Source of the DNA: Gluconacetobacter aggeris
GTDB taxonomy: Bacteria; Pseudomonadota; Alphaproteobacteria; Acetobacterales; Acetobacteraceae
DNA: 64,000 nucleotides
Reading direction: 5' to 3'
Assembly: GCF_014174395.1 (NCBI RefSeq)
Contig: NZ_JABEQD010000004.1
Span: 1-64,000 of the forward strand
How positions within the stretch are numbered: the stretch's first letter is position 1; each line of letters opens with the position of its first letter. Shown one piece after another: positions 8,750-15,848 of the stretch. Below the pieces are notes generated by a model. That model was not told where the DNA came from. It made no database searches and saw only the letters and a list, made by a program, of their open reading frames with translations. The position numbers and the translations under genes were made by a program.

Positions 8750-10858
8750 ATGCGCTCGTTTCGAATCATCATCGCTGGATTTGCGATGCTGGCCACCATG
8801 CCGGCTGTCGCCTCTTCTTCTTCCGCGCCGCCCCCCGATGCCTTGTCCGAAGTGCGCGGCAAGGCCGCCTTGTCGTGGGTGGATGAGCAGAACCGGCGGA
8901 CCTTCGCGGGGCTGGAAGCCGATCCACGCTATCGCGTCTTTCATGATTCCGTGCTGCGGATCCGGCAGGATGCGCACCGCATACCGATGCCGACCTTCCT
9001 GGGCGGGGAAATCTTCAATTTTTGGCAGGACGCGGCCCATCCGCGCGGGATCTGGCGCGAAACGGCGCCGGAGCGCTTCGTGGCCGGGCATCCGCTGTGG
9101 ACCACCCGGCTGGATGTCGACGAACTGGCCCGGCGCGAGCATCGCAACTGGGTGTTTCAGGGCGCGGACTGTCTGGCGCCCGACGATTCGCCCTGTCTGA
9201 TCCAGCTTTCGGAAGGGGGCGAGGACGCGACGACCCTGCGTGAATTCGCCCCTCTGTCTGGCGGGTTCACGCCCGATGGTTTCCTGTTGCCCCACTCCAA
9301 GCAGACCGTGGCATGGGAAGATCGGGACACGCTGCTGGTGGCGCGCGACTGGGGTGATGGCCCGCGTGGCGTCTCTGGCGGGGCGATGACCCGTGCGGGG
9401 TATCCGTTCGTGGTGCGCCGCCTGCACCGGGGGCAGGCGCTGGATAGCGCGGTGGAGGTGATGCGCGGCCAGCGCGATGACGTGCTGGTGGCGCCGGTTG
9501 CGCTGGCCGACGGGGAGGGGCACCGGCTGGTGCTGATCCGTCGCGCCGTGACGTTCTTCGAGGATCGCTATAGCCTCGTGACCGACGGGGGCACGCGGGC
9601 GCTCGACCTGCCCGCGCGCATGGACCTGCATGGCCTGCTGGCCGGGCGGCTGATTCTGTCGGCCAATCAGGATTGGCAGTCGGGCGGCGTGAAGATTCCG
9701 GCCGGCAGCGTCATCGCCGTCGATCCGGATGGGCGCATGCCGGTCCAGCTCCTGTTTACGCCCGGCGCGCGTCAGGCGGTCGATGAAGTCGCGGTGACGG
9801 GGACGGGCGTGGTGATGACGGTGCTCGACTCGGTGCGCGGCCAGGGGTGGGTCTACCGGCCCGATGCAGCCGGTGGCTGGCATGGTACGCGGCTGAAGCT
9901 GCCCGACATGATGTCGGTCCATATCATGGATGCCGACCGTCGTTCGGGGCGGGCGTTTCTCTCGGTCTCGGGCTTCCTGACGCCGCAGCAGCTCTGGCTG
10001 GCCGACAGCACCGACGGCAGCGCGCGGAAGATCATGGAACTGCCTCCCCAGTTCGATTCGGCCGGGCTGGTGGTCGGGCAGGAATGGGCGGTTTCGAGCG
10101 ATGGGACGCGGATTCCCTATTTCATCGTGCATCGGGCGGATATGCGGTCCGATGGCAGCAATCCGACCCTGTTGACCGCTTATGGCGGATTCCAGCTCTC
10201 GTCATTGCCCGATTACGACCCGGTGGCGGGCAGGCTGTGGCTGGATCGGGGTGGTGTCTATGTCGTGGCCAATATCCGGGGCGGCGGCGAGTTCGGGCCG
10301 GCCTGGCACGAGGCGGGACGGATGGCCGGCCGCCAGCATGTCTTCGACGATTTCGCCGCCGTGGCGCGCGACCTGATCGCGCGAAAGATCACCGTGCCCG
10401 CCCATCTGGGGATTCGCGGGCGTTCGAATGGCGGGCTGTTGATGGGGGTGGAATTCACCCAGCATCCCGATCTGTGGGGGGCGGTGATCGTGGGGGTGCC
10501 ATTGCTGGACATGGAGCATTTCGAGACCATGGCTGCCGGGGCCTCGTGGGCCGGGGAGTATGGCAGCATGGCGGTACCGGAGCAGCGGACGTTCCTGGAA
10601 CGGATTTCGCCCCTGCGGGCGCTGCGTCCCGGGGTGCACTATCCCGAGCCGTTCATCTTTACCTCGACCCTCGATGACCGGGTGGGCCCGGTGCACGCGC
10701 GGCTGTTCGCGGCGCGGCTCCAGGCGCTCGGGGTACCCTTTCTGTATTACGAGGATACCGAAGGCGGCCATTCCGGGACGGTGAATGCGAGCGAGGTCGC
10801 GCGCGAGCGCGCGCTGGAGGCAGTGTATCTGAGCCGCCTGATGGATCGGGGCCACTGA
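8750..10858 (+). CDS. Exported prolyl oligopeptidase family serine peptidase (S9A)
   Basis: 702 residues from the ATG at 8750; ATG 8738 would add four residues and is equally possible. N-terminal signal peptide (RIIIAGFAMLATMPAVASS), then a seven-bladed beta-propeller (about 60-460) and a C-terminal alpha/beta-hydrolase domain. Catalytic triad visible: Ser about 559 in GRSNGG, Asp 642/643 in LDDRV, His about 674 in GGHSG. The family cleaves short peptides at or near proline. Its nearest homologues by architecture are periplasmic POP-like enzymes of alphaproteobacteria. It stands alone after the leu terminator. Start assignment is uncertain because neither ATG has a strong ribosome site. Confidence 0.88.
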   Translation: MRSFRIIIAGFAMLATMPAVASSSSAPPPDALSEVRGKAALSWVDEQNRRTFAGLEADPRYRVFHDSVLRIRQDAHRIPMPTFLGGEIFNFWQDAAHPRGIWRETAPERFVAGHPLWTTRLDVDELARREHRNWVFQGADCLAPDDSPCLIQLSEGGEDATTLREFAPLSGGFTPDGFLLPHSKQTVAWEDRDTLLVARDWGDGPRGVSGGAMTRAGYPFVVRRLHRGQALDSAVEVMRGQRDDVLVAPVALADGEGHRLVLIRRAVTFFEDRYSLVTDGGTRALDLPARMDLHGLLAGRLILSANQDWQSGGVKIPAGSVIAVDPDGRMPVQLLFTPGARQAVDEVAVTGTGVVMTVLDSVRGQGWVYRPDAAGGWHGTRLKLPDMMSVHIMDADRRSGRAFLSVSGFLTPQQLWLADSTDGSARKIMELPPQFDSAGLVVGQEWAVSSDGTRIPYFIVHRADMRSDGSNPTLLTAYGGFQLSSLPDYDPVAGRLWLDRGGVYVVANIRGGGEFGPAWHEAGRMAGRQHVFDDFAAVARDLIARKITVPAHLGIRGRSNGGLLMGVEFTQHPDLWGAVIVGVPLLDMEHFETMAAGASWAGEYGSMAVPEQRTFLERISPLRALRPGVHYPEPFIFTSTLDDRVGPVHARLFAARLQALGVPFLYYEDTEGGHSGTVNASEVARERALEAVYLSRLMDRGH

Positions 10859-10932
10859 GGCGAGTGTTTCTGGTCGCAGAAATAATCGCACATCAGGTGG
10901 CGTGGGAAAGTTCTGCGTGATACGCTGAGAGT

Positions 10933-11093
10933 GGCGTGTAGCAACGCTCTTTTGCATTGGGGCGGCCTCTCTGTCGGGCGGCCTGCCAAATATAACACCC
11001 GGACTTTGTCCAGCGGTGAACAGGGAGACCTGTTACCGTAGCGGGAATAGGCGGGACGTGCCTATGCCTCATGCAAACACGTTGCTAACCGCC
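10933..11093 (+). repeat. Structured repeat element, copy 1 (161 bp)
   Basis: Bounded by inverted ends GGCGTGTAGCAACG (10933-10946) and CGTTGCTAACCGCC (11080-11093). Contains the hairpin GGCCTCTC-TGTC-GGGCGGCC, the conserved core AATATAACACCCGGAC with the GGAC-TTT-GTCC hairpin, and GCGGTGAAC. Homology with copies 2 and 3 continues about 45 bases to the left and for CGACGCCAGGAGCGG to the right. In this copy no gene follows; the sequence passes directly into the region that lies behind the gene in copy 2. The strand given is that of the neighbouring genes; direction of transcription, if any, is unknown. Confidence 0.85.
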
Positions 11094-11163
11094 CGACGCC
11101 AGGAGCGGCCGGGACGCCGATTCCACGGGACGATCCGGGGAAGCGTCCAGACCTGAAAGCCGG

Positions 11164-11266
11164 CATGAAGAAAGTCGGCCTGTCGAGGGAATCCGGCTTT
11201 CCTGCGGGGATCGACGCGTGAGAGCGGATCGCAGAATCCTTGGCGCTCCAGATGCTTGCGCGCAAG
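11164..11266 (-). pseudogene. Degraded copy of rpsU terminator and 3' end (copy 1)
   Basis: Aligns base by base with the region downstream of and at the end of the real rpsU (12826-12920): CATGAAGAAAGTCGG, the terminator-like stem, CCTGCGGGGATCGACGC, GCGGATC and CGCTCCAG-TGCTTGCGC are shared, with substitutions and a two-base insertion at the stop codon. Only about ten final codons of S21 are represented, so nothing functional can be made. The copy ends abruptly where the flank of element copy 2 begins (CAAGGGCTGGTCACCC). Confidence 0.75.
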
Positions 11267-11320
11267 GGCTGGTCACCCTTCGGGGTGGCGTCGGAAAATC
11301 CTGTGTGATATCGTGAACAT

Positions 11321-11482
11321 GGCGTGTAGCAACGCTTTTTCCAAAGGGGTGGCCTCCTTGTCGGGTGGCCTGCCGAATATAACACCCGGACTATGTCCAG
11401 CGGTGAACGGGTTATGCTGTTTATCGTCACGGAAATAGGCAGGGCGTGCTTTTGCCCTTTTTGGAACACGTTGCTACCCGCC
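11321..11482 (+). repeat. Structured repeat element, copy 2 (162 bp)
   Basis: Inverted ends GGCGTGTAGCAACG (11321-11334) and CGTTGCTACCCGCC (11469-11482). Inside the ends a second paired stretch (left TTTTTCCAAA, right TTTTTGGAAC) continues the stem. Also present are GGCCTCCT-TGTC-GGGTGGCC, the conserved core AATATAACACCCGGAC, the GGAC-TAT-GTCC hairpin, and AGGGC-GTGCTTTT-GCCCT. A CACCC-TTC-GGGGTG hairpin lies about 35 bases upstream. The small gene at 11591 follows about 110 bases downstream, so the element could be its 5' leader. Confidence 0.85.
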
Positions 11483-11590
11483 CGACGCCAGGAGCGGCAC
11501 GCGGAGGCGTGCCCTTACCGTTGCGATGGCGTTCGGAATGAATGCGAACGGGATGGGTACGTGGTGCAGGATGAACCAGGCGAGTCGCCT

Positions 11591-11941
11591 ATGATGGCCC
11601 CTGCCATGGCTTCGGCCATGGTGCGGACCCATGGCAAGGACGCCATTGCCGTCGTCCGGCGTCATATCGCGCGCAGCCTGGAAGATAATCTGGTCGACGA
11701 TGTCGAATTCTGGCTGCGGGTCCGCGATCAGATCGAATGTCTGCAATGGAGCGCGACGTGGGCGGGGCAGGACCGGAGGCGGCCTGCCGCCGGGGACGGG
11801 CGGCCGGGCGAGGAGGTCGTGCTGGAGGCGTGGCTGAAGGAGACGCTGTGCCGGATGGCGGGATCGGCGGTGGATGAGCCGATTCCGGAGGCGCTTCTAC
11901 GGCTGGTCGGACTGCCGATTCCCGAAGGCGATCCGGAGTGA
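11591..11941 (+). CDS. Small helical protein of unknown function, paralogue A
   Basis: 116 residues from ATG 11591; an in-frame GTG pair at 11561/11564 would add nine or ten residues (VVQDEPGES) that are also conserved in paralogue B, so the true start may be upstream. No signal peptide or membrane segment. Conserved N-terminal half: ASAMVR, then VRRHIAR, LEDNL-DD-EFWLRVR and LQW; conserved C-terminal half: EE-VL-AWLK, RMAGS and DEPIPE-LLRL. The middle is variable. Many differences from paralogue B are at third codon positions within the conserved blocks, which argues for a translated gene under selection. I do not recognise the family and assign no function. Confidence 0.65.
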   Translation: MMAPAMASAMVRTHGKDAIAVVRRHIARSLEDNLVDDVEFWLRVRDQIECLQWSATWAGQDRRRPAAGDGRPGEEVVLEAWLKETLCRMAGSAVDEPIPEALLRLVGLPIPEGDPE

Positions 11942-11980
11942 CGGGGCCGTCCGGGACGCCGTCCCGGGATCGGGCCACGG

Positions 11981-12118
11981 CATGAAGAAAGCCGGTCTTC
12001 CGAGGCAAGTCGGCTTTCTTGCCGGGTTCGGCGCCTGAGAGCGCGGGGAGCTTTGCGTCGTGATGACGCCGCTTCATCTCGCGAAAGTTGCTTTCGGAGC
12101 AGGTGCTTGCACGCCAGG
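11981..12118 (-). pseudogene. Degraded and rearranged copy of rpsU terminator and coding fragments (copy 2)
   Basis: Begins like copy 1 (CATGAAGAAAGCCGG, GGCTTTC, GGCGCCTGA). Then comes a stretch matching the middle of rpsU: GACGCCGCTTCATCTCGCG at 12065-12083 corresponds to the real gene near 12993-13012. After that a second match to the extreme 3' end (CAGGTGCTTGCACGCC) appears out of order. It therefore carries an internal deletion and a rearrangement and cannot encode S21. It ends at the same junction as copy 1 (GGGG-TGATCACCC) where the flank of element copy 3 starts. Confidence 0.7.
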
Positions 12119-12171
12119 GGTGATCACCCTTCAGGGTGGCGCCGGAAAAACCCGCGTGATATCGTGAGAAT

Positions 12172-12335
12172 GGCGTGTAGCAACGCTTTTTCCAAAAGGG
12201 GTGGCCATCCCTGTCGGATGGCCTGCCGAATATAACACCCGGACCATGTCCAGCGGTGAACGGGTCGTGCTGTTTATCGTCATGGAGATAGGCAGGGCGT
12301 GCTTTTCGCCCTTCTGGAACACGTTTCTACCCGCC
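12172..12335 (+). repeat. Structured repeat element, copy 3 (164 bp)
   Basis: Left end GGCGTGTAGCAACG (12172-12185); right end CGTTTCTACCCGCC (12322-12335, one base decayed). It has the best central hairpin of the three: GGCCATCC, loop CTGTC, GGATGGCC (8 of 8 pairs). The inner stem is TTCCAAAAGGG against CCCTTCTGGAA. The core AATATAACACCCGGAC with GGAC-CAT-GTCC and the AGGGCG-TGCTTTT-CGCCCT hairpin are kept. The small gene at 12445 follows about 110 bases downstream, the same spacing as in copy 2. Confidence 0.85.
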
Positions 12336-12444
12336 CGACGCCAGGAGCGGTCGGGGAGGTGTGCCCTTGCCGTTACGCTGTCGTTGCGGAACGCATGCGG
12401 ATCGGGATGGCCACGTGGTGCAGGACGAACCAGGCGAATCGGTT

Positions 12445-12792
12445 ATGACGGCTCAGGCGATGGCGTCGGCCATGGTGCGGGTCTATGGCGAAAACGCCCT
12501 CGGCGCAGTCCGGCGCCATATCGCGCGCTGTCTTGAGGACAATCTGATCGACGATCTCGAGTTCTGGCTACGGGTGCGCAACCAGGTCGAGCATCTGCAA
12601 TGGAAGGAGATCCGGGGGGAGCGGAGCGGCAAGCGGCCGGCCGGGACCAGGCGATCGGGAGAAGAGATCGTGCTGGCGGCATGGTTGAAGGACGCACTCT
12701 CCAGGATGGCGGGATCGGTAGCGGACGAGCCCATCCCGGAGGAGCTTCTGCGGCTGCTCGATGCGCCGATGCCGCCGGACGATCCGAGCTGA
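12445..12792 (+). CDS. Small helical protein of unknown function, paralogue B
   Basis: 115 residues from ATG 12445; conserved in-frame GTG codons at 12415/12418 are possible earlier starts. Clearly homologous over its whole length to the protein at 11591-11941 (blocks ASAMVR, VRRHIAR, LEDNL-DD-EFWLRVR, LQW, RMAGS, DEPIPE-LLRL). The linker between the two halves differs and is basic here (RGERSGKRP). The gene converges on rpsU, whose terminator starts 36 bases after its stop codon. No recognised domain; cytoplasmic by sequence. Function unknown. Confidence 0.65.
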   Translation: MTAQAMASAMVRVYGENALGAVRRHIARCLEDNLIDDLEFWLRVRNQVEHLQWKEIRGERSGKRPAGTRRSGEEIVLAAWLKDALSRMAGSVADEPIPEELLRLLDAPMPPDDPS

Positions 12793-12828
12793 CGGGGGCG
12801 AGGAGGAGCCGCATCTGAATCAGGCATG

Positions 12829-12863
12829 AAAAAAGCCGGCTTCCCGAGGGGAAACCGGCTTTC
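12829..12863 (-). terminator. Rho-independent terminator of rpsU
   Basis: Read on the minus strand: AAAGCCGG-T-TTCCC, loop CTC, GGGAA-G-CCGGCTTTTTT. A 12-14 bp stem followed by six T residues, 28 bases after the rpsU stop. On the plus strand it may also stop transcription coming from paralogue B. This is the intact parent of the degraded copies at 11164 and 11981. Confidence 0.85.
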
Positions 12864-12890
12864 CTGCGGGGATCGACGCCTGATGGCGGA

Positions 12891-13094
12891 TCAGAACCCT
12901 TCGCGCTCCAGGCGCTTGCGCTCCATCTTGCGGGCGCGGCGCACGGCCTCGGCAGCCTCGCGCGCCTTGCGCTCGGAGGGCTTTTCGTAGTGGCGACGCA
13001 GCTTCATCTCGCGGAAGATGCCTTCACGCTGCATCTTCTTCTTGAGTGCCTTGAGAGCCTGGTCGACATTATTGTCGCGAACGAGAACCTGCAC
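12891..13094 (-). CDS. rpsU: 30S ribosomal protein S21
   Basis: 67 residues: [20 protein letters not shown] followed by the strongly basic helical segment [19 protein letters not shown], typical of bS21. S21 helps initiation by placing the anti-Shine-Dalgarno region. The gene is divergent from def and shares the 268-base region 13095-13362 with it. Its terminator and 3' end have been copied twice into the array to its left. Confidence 0.96.
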   Translation of the reverse strand: MQVLVRDNNVDQALKALKKKMQREGIFREMKLRRHYEKPSERKAREAAEAVRRARKMERKRLEREGF

Positions 13095-13362
13095 TTGGTC
13101 GCTAACTCCTGTTTGTGGCTGCCTTGGGGTTAACCACGAAAACCATGGATGGGATAACCGCCCAAGGCCCGGCCCTGCATGCGATTCCCGAATGGCGCGG
13201 AGCTATAACATGGGCCTTGCGCGAAATACAAATCATTCCGCCCGTTTCCTGTGGGGCGGGGGCGGACTATTTTACAGGTCCGCCTCGCGCCAGGCGCGGG
13301 GGTGGATGATTCCGTGAGGATTCCGGGCCGTGATGAGGCTGGACGGAGGATAGGCAGAGACC

Positions 13363-13893
13363 GTGACCTTGCTCAAGATCGCCCGGATGGGCCATCCCGT
13401 CCTGCTGCGTCGCGCGGACGACGTGCCGGACCCCACTGCGCCGGAGATCGGCCGGCTGATCGACGACATGATCGAGACGATGGAAGATGCGCGCGGCGCC
13501 GGCCTGGCGGCGCCGCAGGTCCATGTCTCGCAGCGGCTGTTCGTCTATCGGGTGCCGGCCGAGCGCAGTGCGGGGGAGGACGACCCGCCGCGCGAGGCCA
13601 GTGTGCTGATCAACCCGGTGCTGCGGCCGGTCGGTGACGAGATGGTGCTGCGGCCCGAGGGCTGCCTGTCGATTCCCGGCCTGCGGGGCATGGTGCCGCG
13701 CCATCTGCGTGTCGCCTATTCGGGCGTGGACCGGGCCGGCCGGCCGGTGCAGGGCGTGGCGACCGGTTTTCTGGCCAACGTGTTACAACATGAATACGAT
13801 CATCTGGACGGCATCCTGTACCCGATGCGGATGAAGGATCTGGGCCAGATGGGATTCGACGAGGAAATCGGGCGCTACGGGGTGCGGGGATGA
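13363..13893 (+). CDS. def: Peptide deformylase
   Basis: 176 residues from GTG 13363 (GGAGGATAGG upstream). All three deformylase motifs are present: GAGLAAPQV near residues 46-54, EGCLSIPG with metal-ligand Cys about 101, and QHEYDHLDG with metal-ligand His about 143 and 147 and catalytic Glu 144. It removes the formyl group from nascent proteins. The stop overlaps the start of the COQ9-family gene by four bases (ATGA), which begins a chain of overlapping genes. Confidence 0.95.
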   Translation: MTLLKIARMGHPVLLRRADDVPDPTAPEIGRLIDDMIETMEDARGAGLAAPQVHVSQRLFVYRVPAERSAGEDDPPREASVLINPVLRPVGDEMVLRPEGCLSIPGLRGMVPRHLRVAYSGVDRAGRPVQGVATGFLANVLQHEYDHLDGILYPMRMKDLGQMGFDEEIGRYGVRG

Positions 13894-14552
13894 ACGGGAT
13901 AGGCGCTATCGCGACGCTGGCGGGCCGGCTGGCCGGATGCGCTGTCGGCTGCGGGCGGCCGGGACGGCCGGAGCGCAGCCTGGCGCGGGATGAGGCGGTG
14001 AGCCGCCTGGGCGCGGTGGCGGGCGCGCGCGGATGGGGACTGGATGTCCTGCGGGATGTCGCCGGTCCGGATGCCGACCTGCTGTTTCCCGGCGGGTCGG
14101 CCGAACTGGTCGAAGCCTGGTGCGATCTTGGCGATCGGATCATGATCGATGCCGCGCGGGGGCTGGACGAGCCGCGCCTGGGGCGGCGGGTGCGCGCGGT
14201 CATCCTGTTGCGGCTGGGGGTGATCGCGCCGGATCGCGATGCGGTGCGCCGGGCGCTTGCCGTGCTGCTCGCTCCGGGCCATGCGGGCCTGCTGGCCCGG
14301 GTCATGGGCCGGACGGTCGATGCGATCTGGGAAGCCGCGGGGGACCATGCGACCGGCATGACCCGGCAGACCAAGCGGATGAGCCTGGGCACGATCTACG
14401 GCCAGGTGCTGCTGTTCTGGCTGGCGCGGGGGGATGACAGCGAGGCGGTAGCGGATTTCCTGGACCGGCGGCTGGCCGGGGTCGTGCGCCTGGGCCGGGC
14501 GAAGCAGGCCCTGCTGGCGCGGCTGCGGCCCGGACGGACCCAGGCCGCGTGA
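13890..14552 (+). CDS. COQ9 family protein (ubiquinone biosynthesis)
   Basis: 220 residues, helical. The C-terminal half has the COQ9 pattern: a tryptophan-containing DAIWEAAGD segment, then MTRQTKRMSLGTIYGQVLLFWLARGDDSEAVADFLDRRL in outline. COQ9 proteins are TetR-fold lipid-binding partners of the COQ7 hydroxylase in ubiquinone synthesis. In alphaproteobacteria they are single small cytoplasmic or membrane-associated proteins. The N-terminal 30 residues are unusually Gly/Arg-rich and may not be conserved. Overlaps def upstream and the MarR-type gene downstream by four bases each. Confidence 0.8.
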   Translation: MNGIGAIATLAGRLAGCAVGCGRPGRPERSLARDEAVSRLGAVAGARGWGLDVLRDVAGPDADLLFPGGSAELVEAWCDLGDRIMIDAARGLDEPRLGRRVRAVILLRLGVIAPDRDAVRRALAVLLAPGHAGLLARVMGRTVDAIWEAAGDHATGMTRQTKRMSLGTIYGQVLLFWLARGDDSEAVADFLDRRLAGVVRLGRAKQALLARLRPGRTQAA

Positions 14553-15088
14553 GCGAACAGAAGGCGCCGGGCCGGCGCCATGCCGCGGGCGCCGGCCTGC
14601 TGTTCCTGCGCGAGGAGGAAATGCGGCAGGCGCAGGAGCTGATGATGCTGGCGTGGCGGGATTTCGGCGGAGTGGTCGATCCGGTGCTGGAGACGCTGGG
14701 CCTGGGGCGGGCCCATCATCGCATCCTGCAGCTCGTCGGCCATCACCCGGGTATTGCCGTCGGCGCGCTGATCGATCTGCTGGGCATCACCAAGCAGAGC
14801 CTCGGGCGCGCGCTGACCGACCTGCAGTTGCGGGGCTATGTGGTGCAGGAAGTGGGGCGGCGGGACCGACGGCTGCGCCTGCTGTCGCTGACGGAGAACG
14901 GGGCGGCGGTGGAGCGGCAGCTTTTCGACCTGCAGCGGGAAAAACTGATGGGTGTGTATCGCGACGTGGGGGCTTCGGCGATCGATGGGTTTCGCCGGGT
15001 CGTGCAGGGGCTTATGGACGATCGGACGCGCCTGATACTCGAGGACGTGGCTGCGGCGGCGGAGCGGGCGCATCGTGGCGGAGCATAA
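14549..15088 (+). CDS. MarR family transcriptional regulator
   Basis: 179 residues. Winged helix-turn-helix in the middle (LGRAHHRILQLVGHH, then GALIDLLGITKQSLGRALTDL and RDRRLRLLSLTENG in outline), with flanking dimerisation helices. An extended N-terminal tail (about 20 residues, Arg/Ala-rich) precedes it. Probably a DNA-binding repressor that senses a small molecule; the ligand is unknown. Starts inside the COQ9-family gene and its end overlaps the response regulator, so it is very probably cotranscribed with the two-component system. Confidence 0.88.
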   Translation: MSEQKAPGRRHAAGAGLLFLREEEMRQAQELMMLAWRDFGGVVDPVLETLGLGRAHHRILQLVGHHPGIAVGALIDLLGITKQSLGRALTDLQLRGYVVQEVGRRDRRLRLLSLTENGAAVERQLFDLQREKLMGVYRDVGASAIDGFRRVVQGLMDDRTRLILEDVAAAAERAHRGGA

Positions 15089-15824
15089 GCCGGGACGGAC
15101 GATGATGGGACTTGACGGGCGGGACGGATCGGTGGCGGGAGCGCATATTCTGGTGGTAGATGACGATCCGCGCCTGCGGCGTCTGTTGCAACGCTACCTG
15201 ACCGAGCATGGGTTTCGTATCAGTGCGGCTTCGTCGGCCGCCGAGGCGCGACAGGTGCTGGGCTTCATGCAGCCCGACGCGATGGTGCTGGACGTGACGA
15301 TGCCCGGCGAGAACGGGCTGGCGCTGACCCGTGCCCTGCGGCAGGAGGGGCAGGATTTGCCGATTCTGCTGCTGACCGCGCGCGGCGAGCCCGAAGACCG
15401 GATCACGGGGCTGGAGGCGGGGGCCGACGATTATCTGGGCAAGCCGTTCGAGCCGCGCGAATTGCTGCTGCGGCTGAAGGCGCATCTGCGGCGTTTCGCG
15501 CCGCCCGCGCCGTCGGACAATCTGCGGGTGGTGCGGCTGGGCGGCCTGGAATTCGACCCGGCGCGCGGCCTGCTGTCCGGCCCGGAAGGCAGCGTGCACC
15601 TGACGGGTGGAGAGGTCGCGCTGCTGAGCGCGCTGGCGCGCCGCCCCAATGAAGTGCTGGGCCGGGACGAGATCGCCCGCCTGCTGGACATGGAGGAAAT
15701 CGGCGAACGCGCGGTGGACGTGCAGGTGACGCGCCTGCGCCGCCGGATCGAGCCCGACCCGCGCGAGCCGCGTTTTCTCCAGACCGTCCGCGGCAAGGGA
15801 TATGTGCTGAAGCCGGGCATGTGA
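15075..15824 (+). CDS. OmpR/PhoB-family response regulator
   Basis: 249 residues from GTG 15075 (overlaps the MarR gene by 14 bases); ATG 15102 would also keep the whole receiver domain. Receiver: acidic pair in ILVVDDDPRLRRL, phosphoacceptor Asp about 73 in MVLDVTMPGENG, Thr in LLLTARG and Lys in LGKPFEPRELLLRL. C-terminal winged helix (about 140-240) with LTGGEVALLSALARRPNEVLGRDEIARLL in outline and VRGKGYVL at the end. Partner of the kinase encoded next. Confidence 0.94.
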   Translation: MAEHKPGRTMMGLDGRDGSVAGAHILVVDDDPRLRRLLQRYLTEHGFRISAASSAAEARQVLGFMQPDAMVLDVTMPGENGLALTRALRQEGQDLPILLLTARGEPEDRITGLEAGADDYLGKPFEPRELLLRLKAHLRRFAPPAPSDNLRVVRLGGLEFDPARGLLSGPEGSVHLTGGEVALLSALARRPNEVLGRDEIARLLDMEEIGERAVDVQVTRLRRRIEPDPREPRFLQTVRGKGYVLKPGM

Positions 15825-15848
15825 GGGCAGGCGGGAAGGAGGCCATCC

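Noticed and set aside
10933-11093. Classical insertion sequence or MITE copies
   Set aside because: No target-site duplications flank the inverted ends, and homology between units extends beyond them on both sides. A transposon origin is possible but not supported.
10933-12335. Array of integron gene cassettes with the elements as attC sites
   Set aside because: The element ends (GTAGCAAC/GTTGCTAC) do not fit the RYYYAAC/GTTRRRY core sites, there is no integrase, and the units also contain rpsU fragments. Simple tandem duplication explains more.
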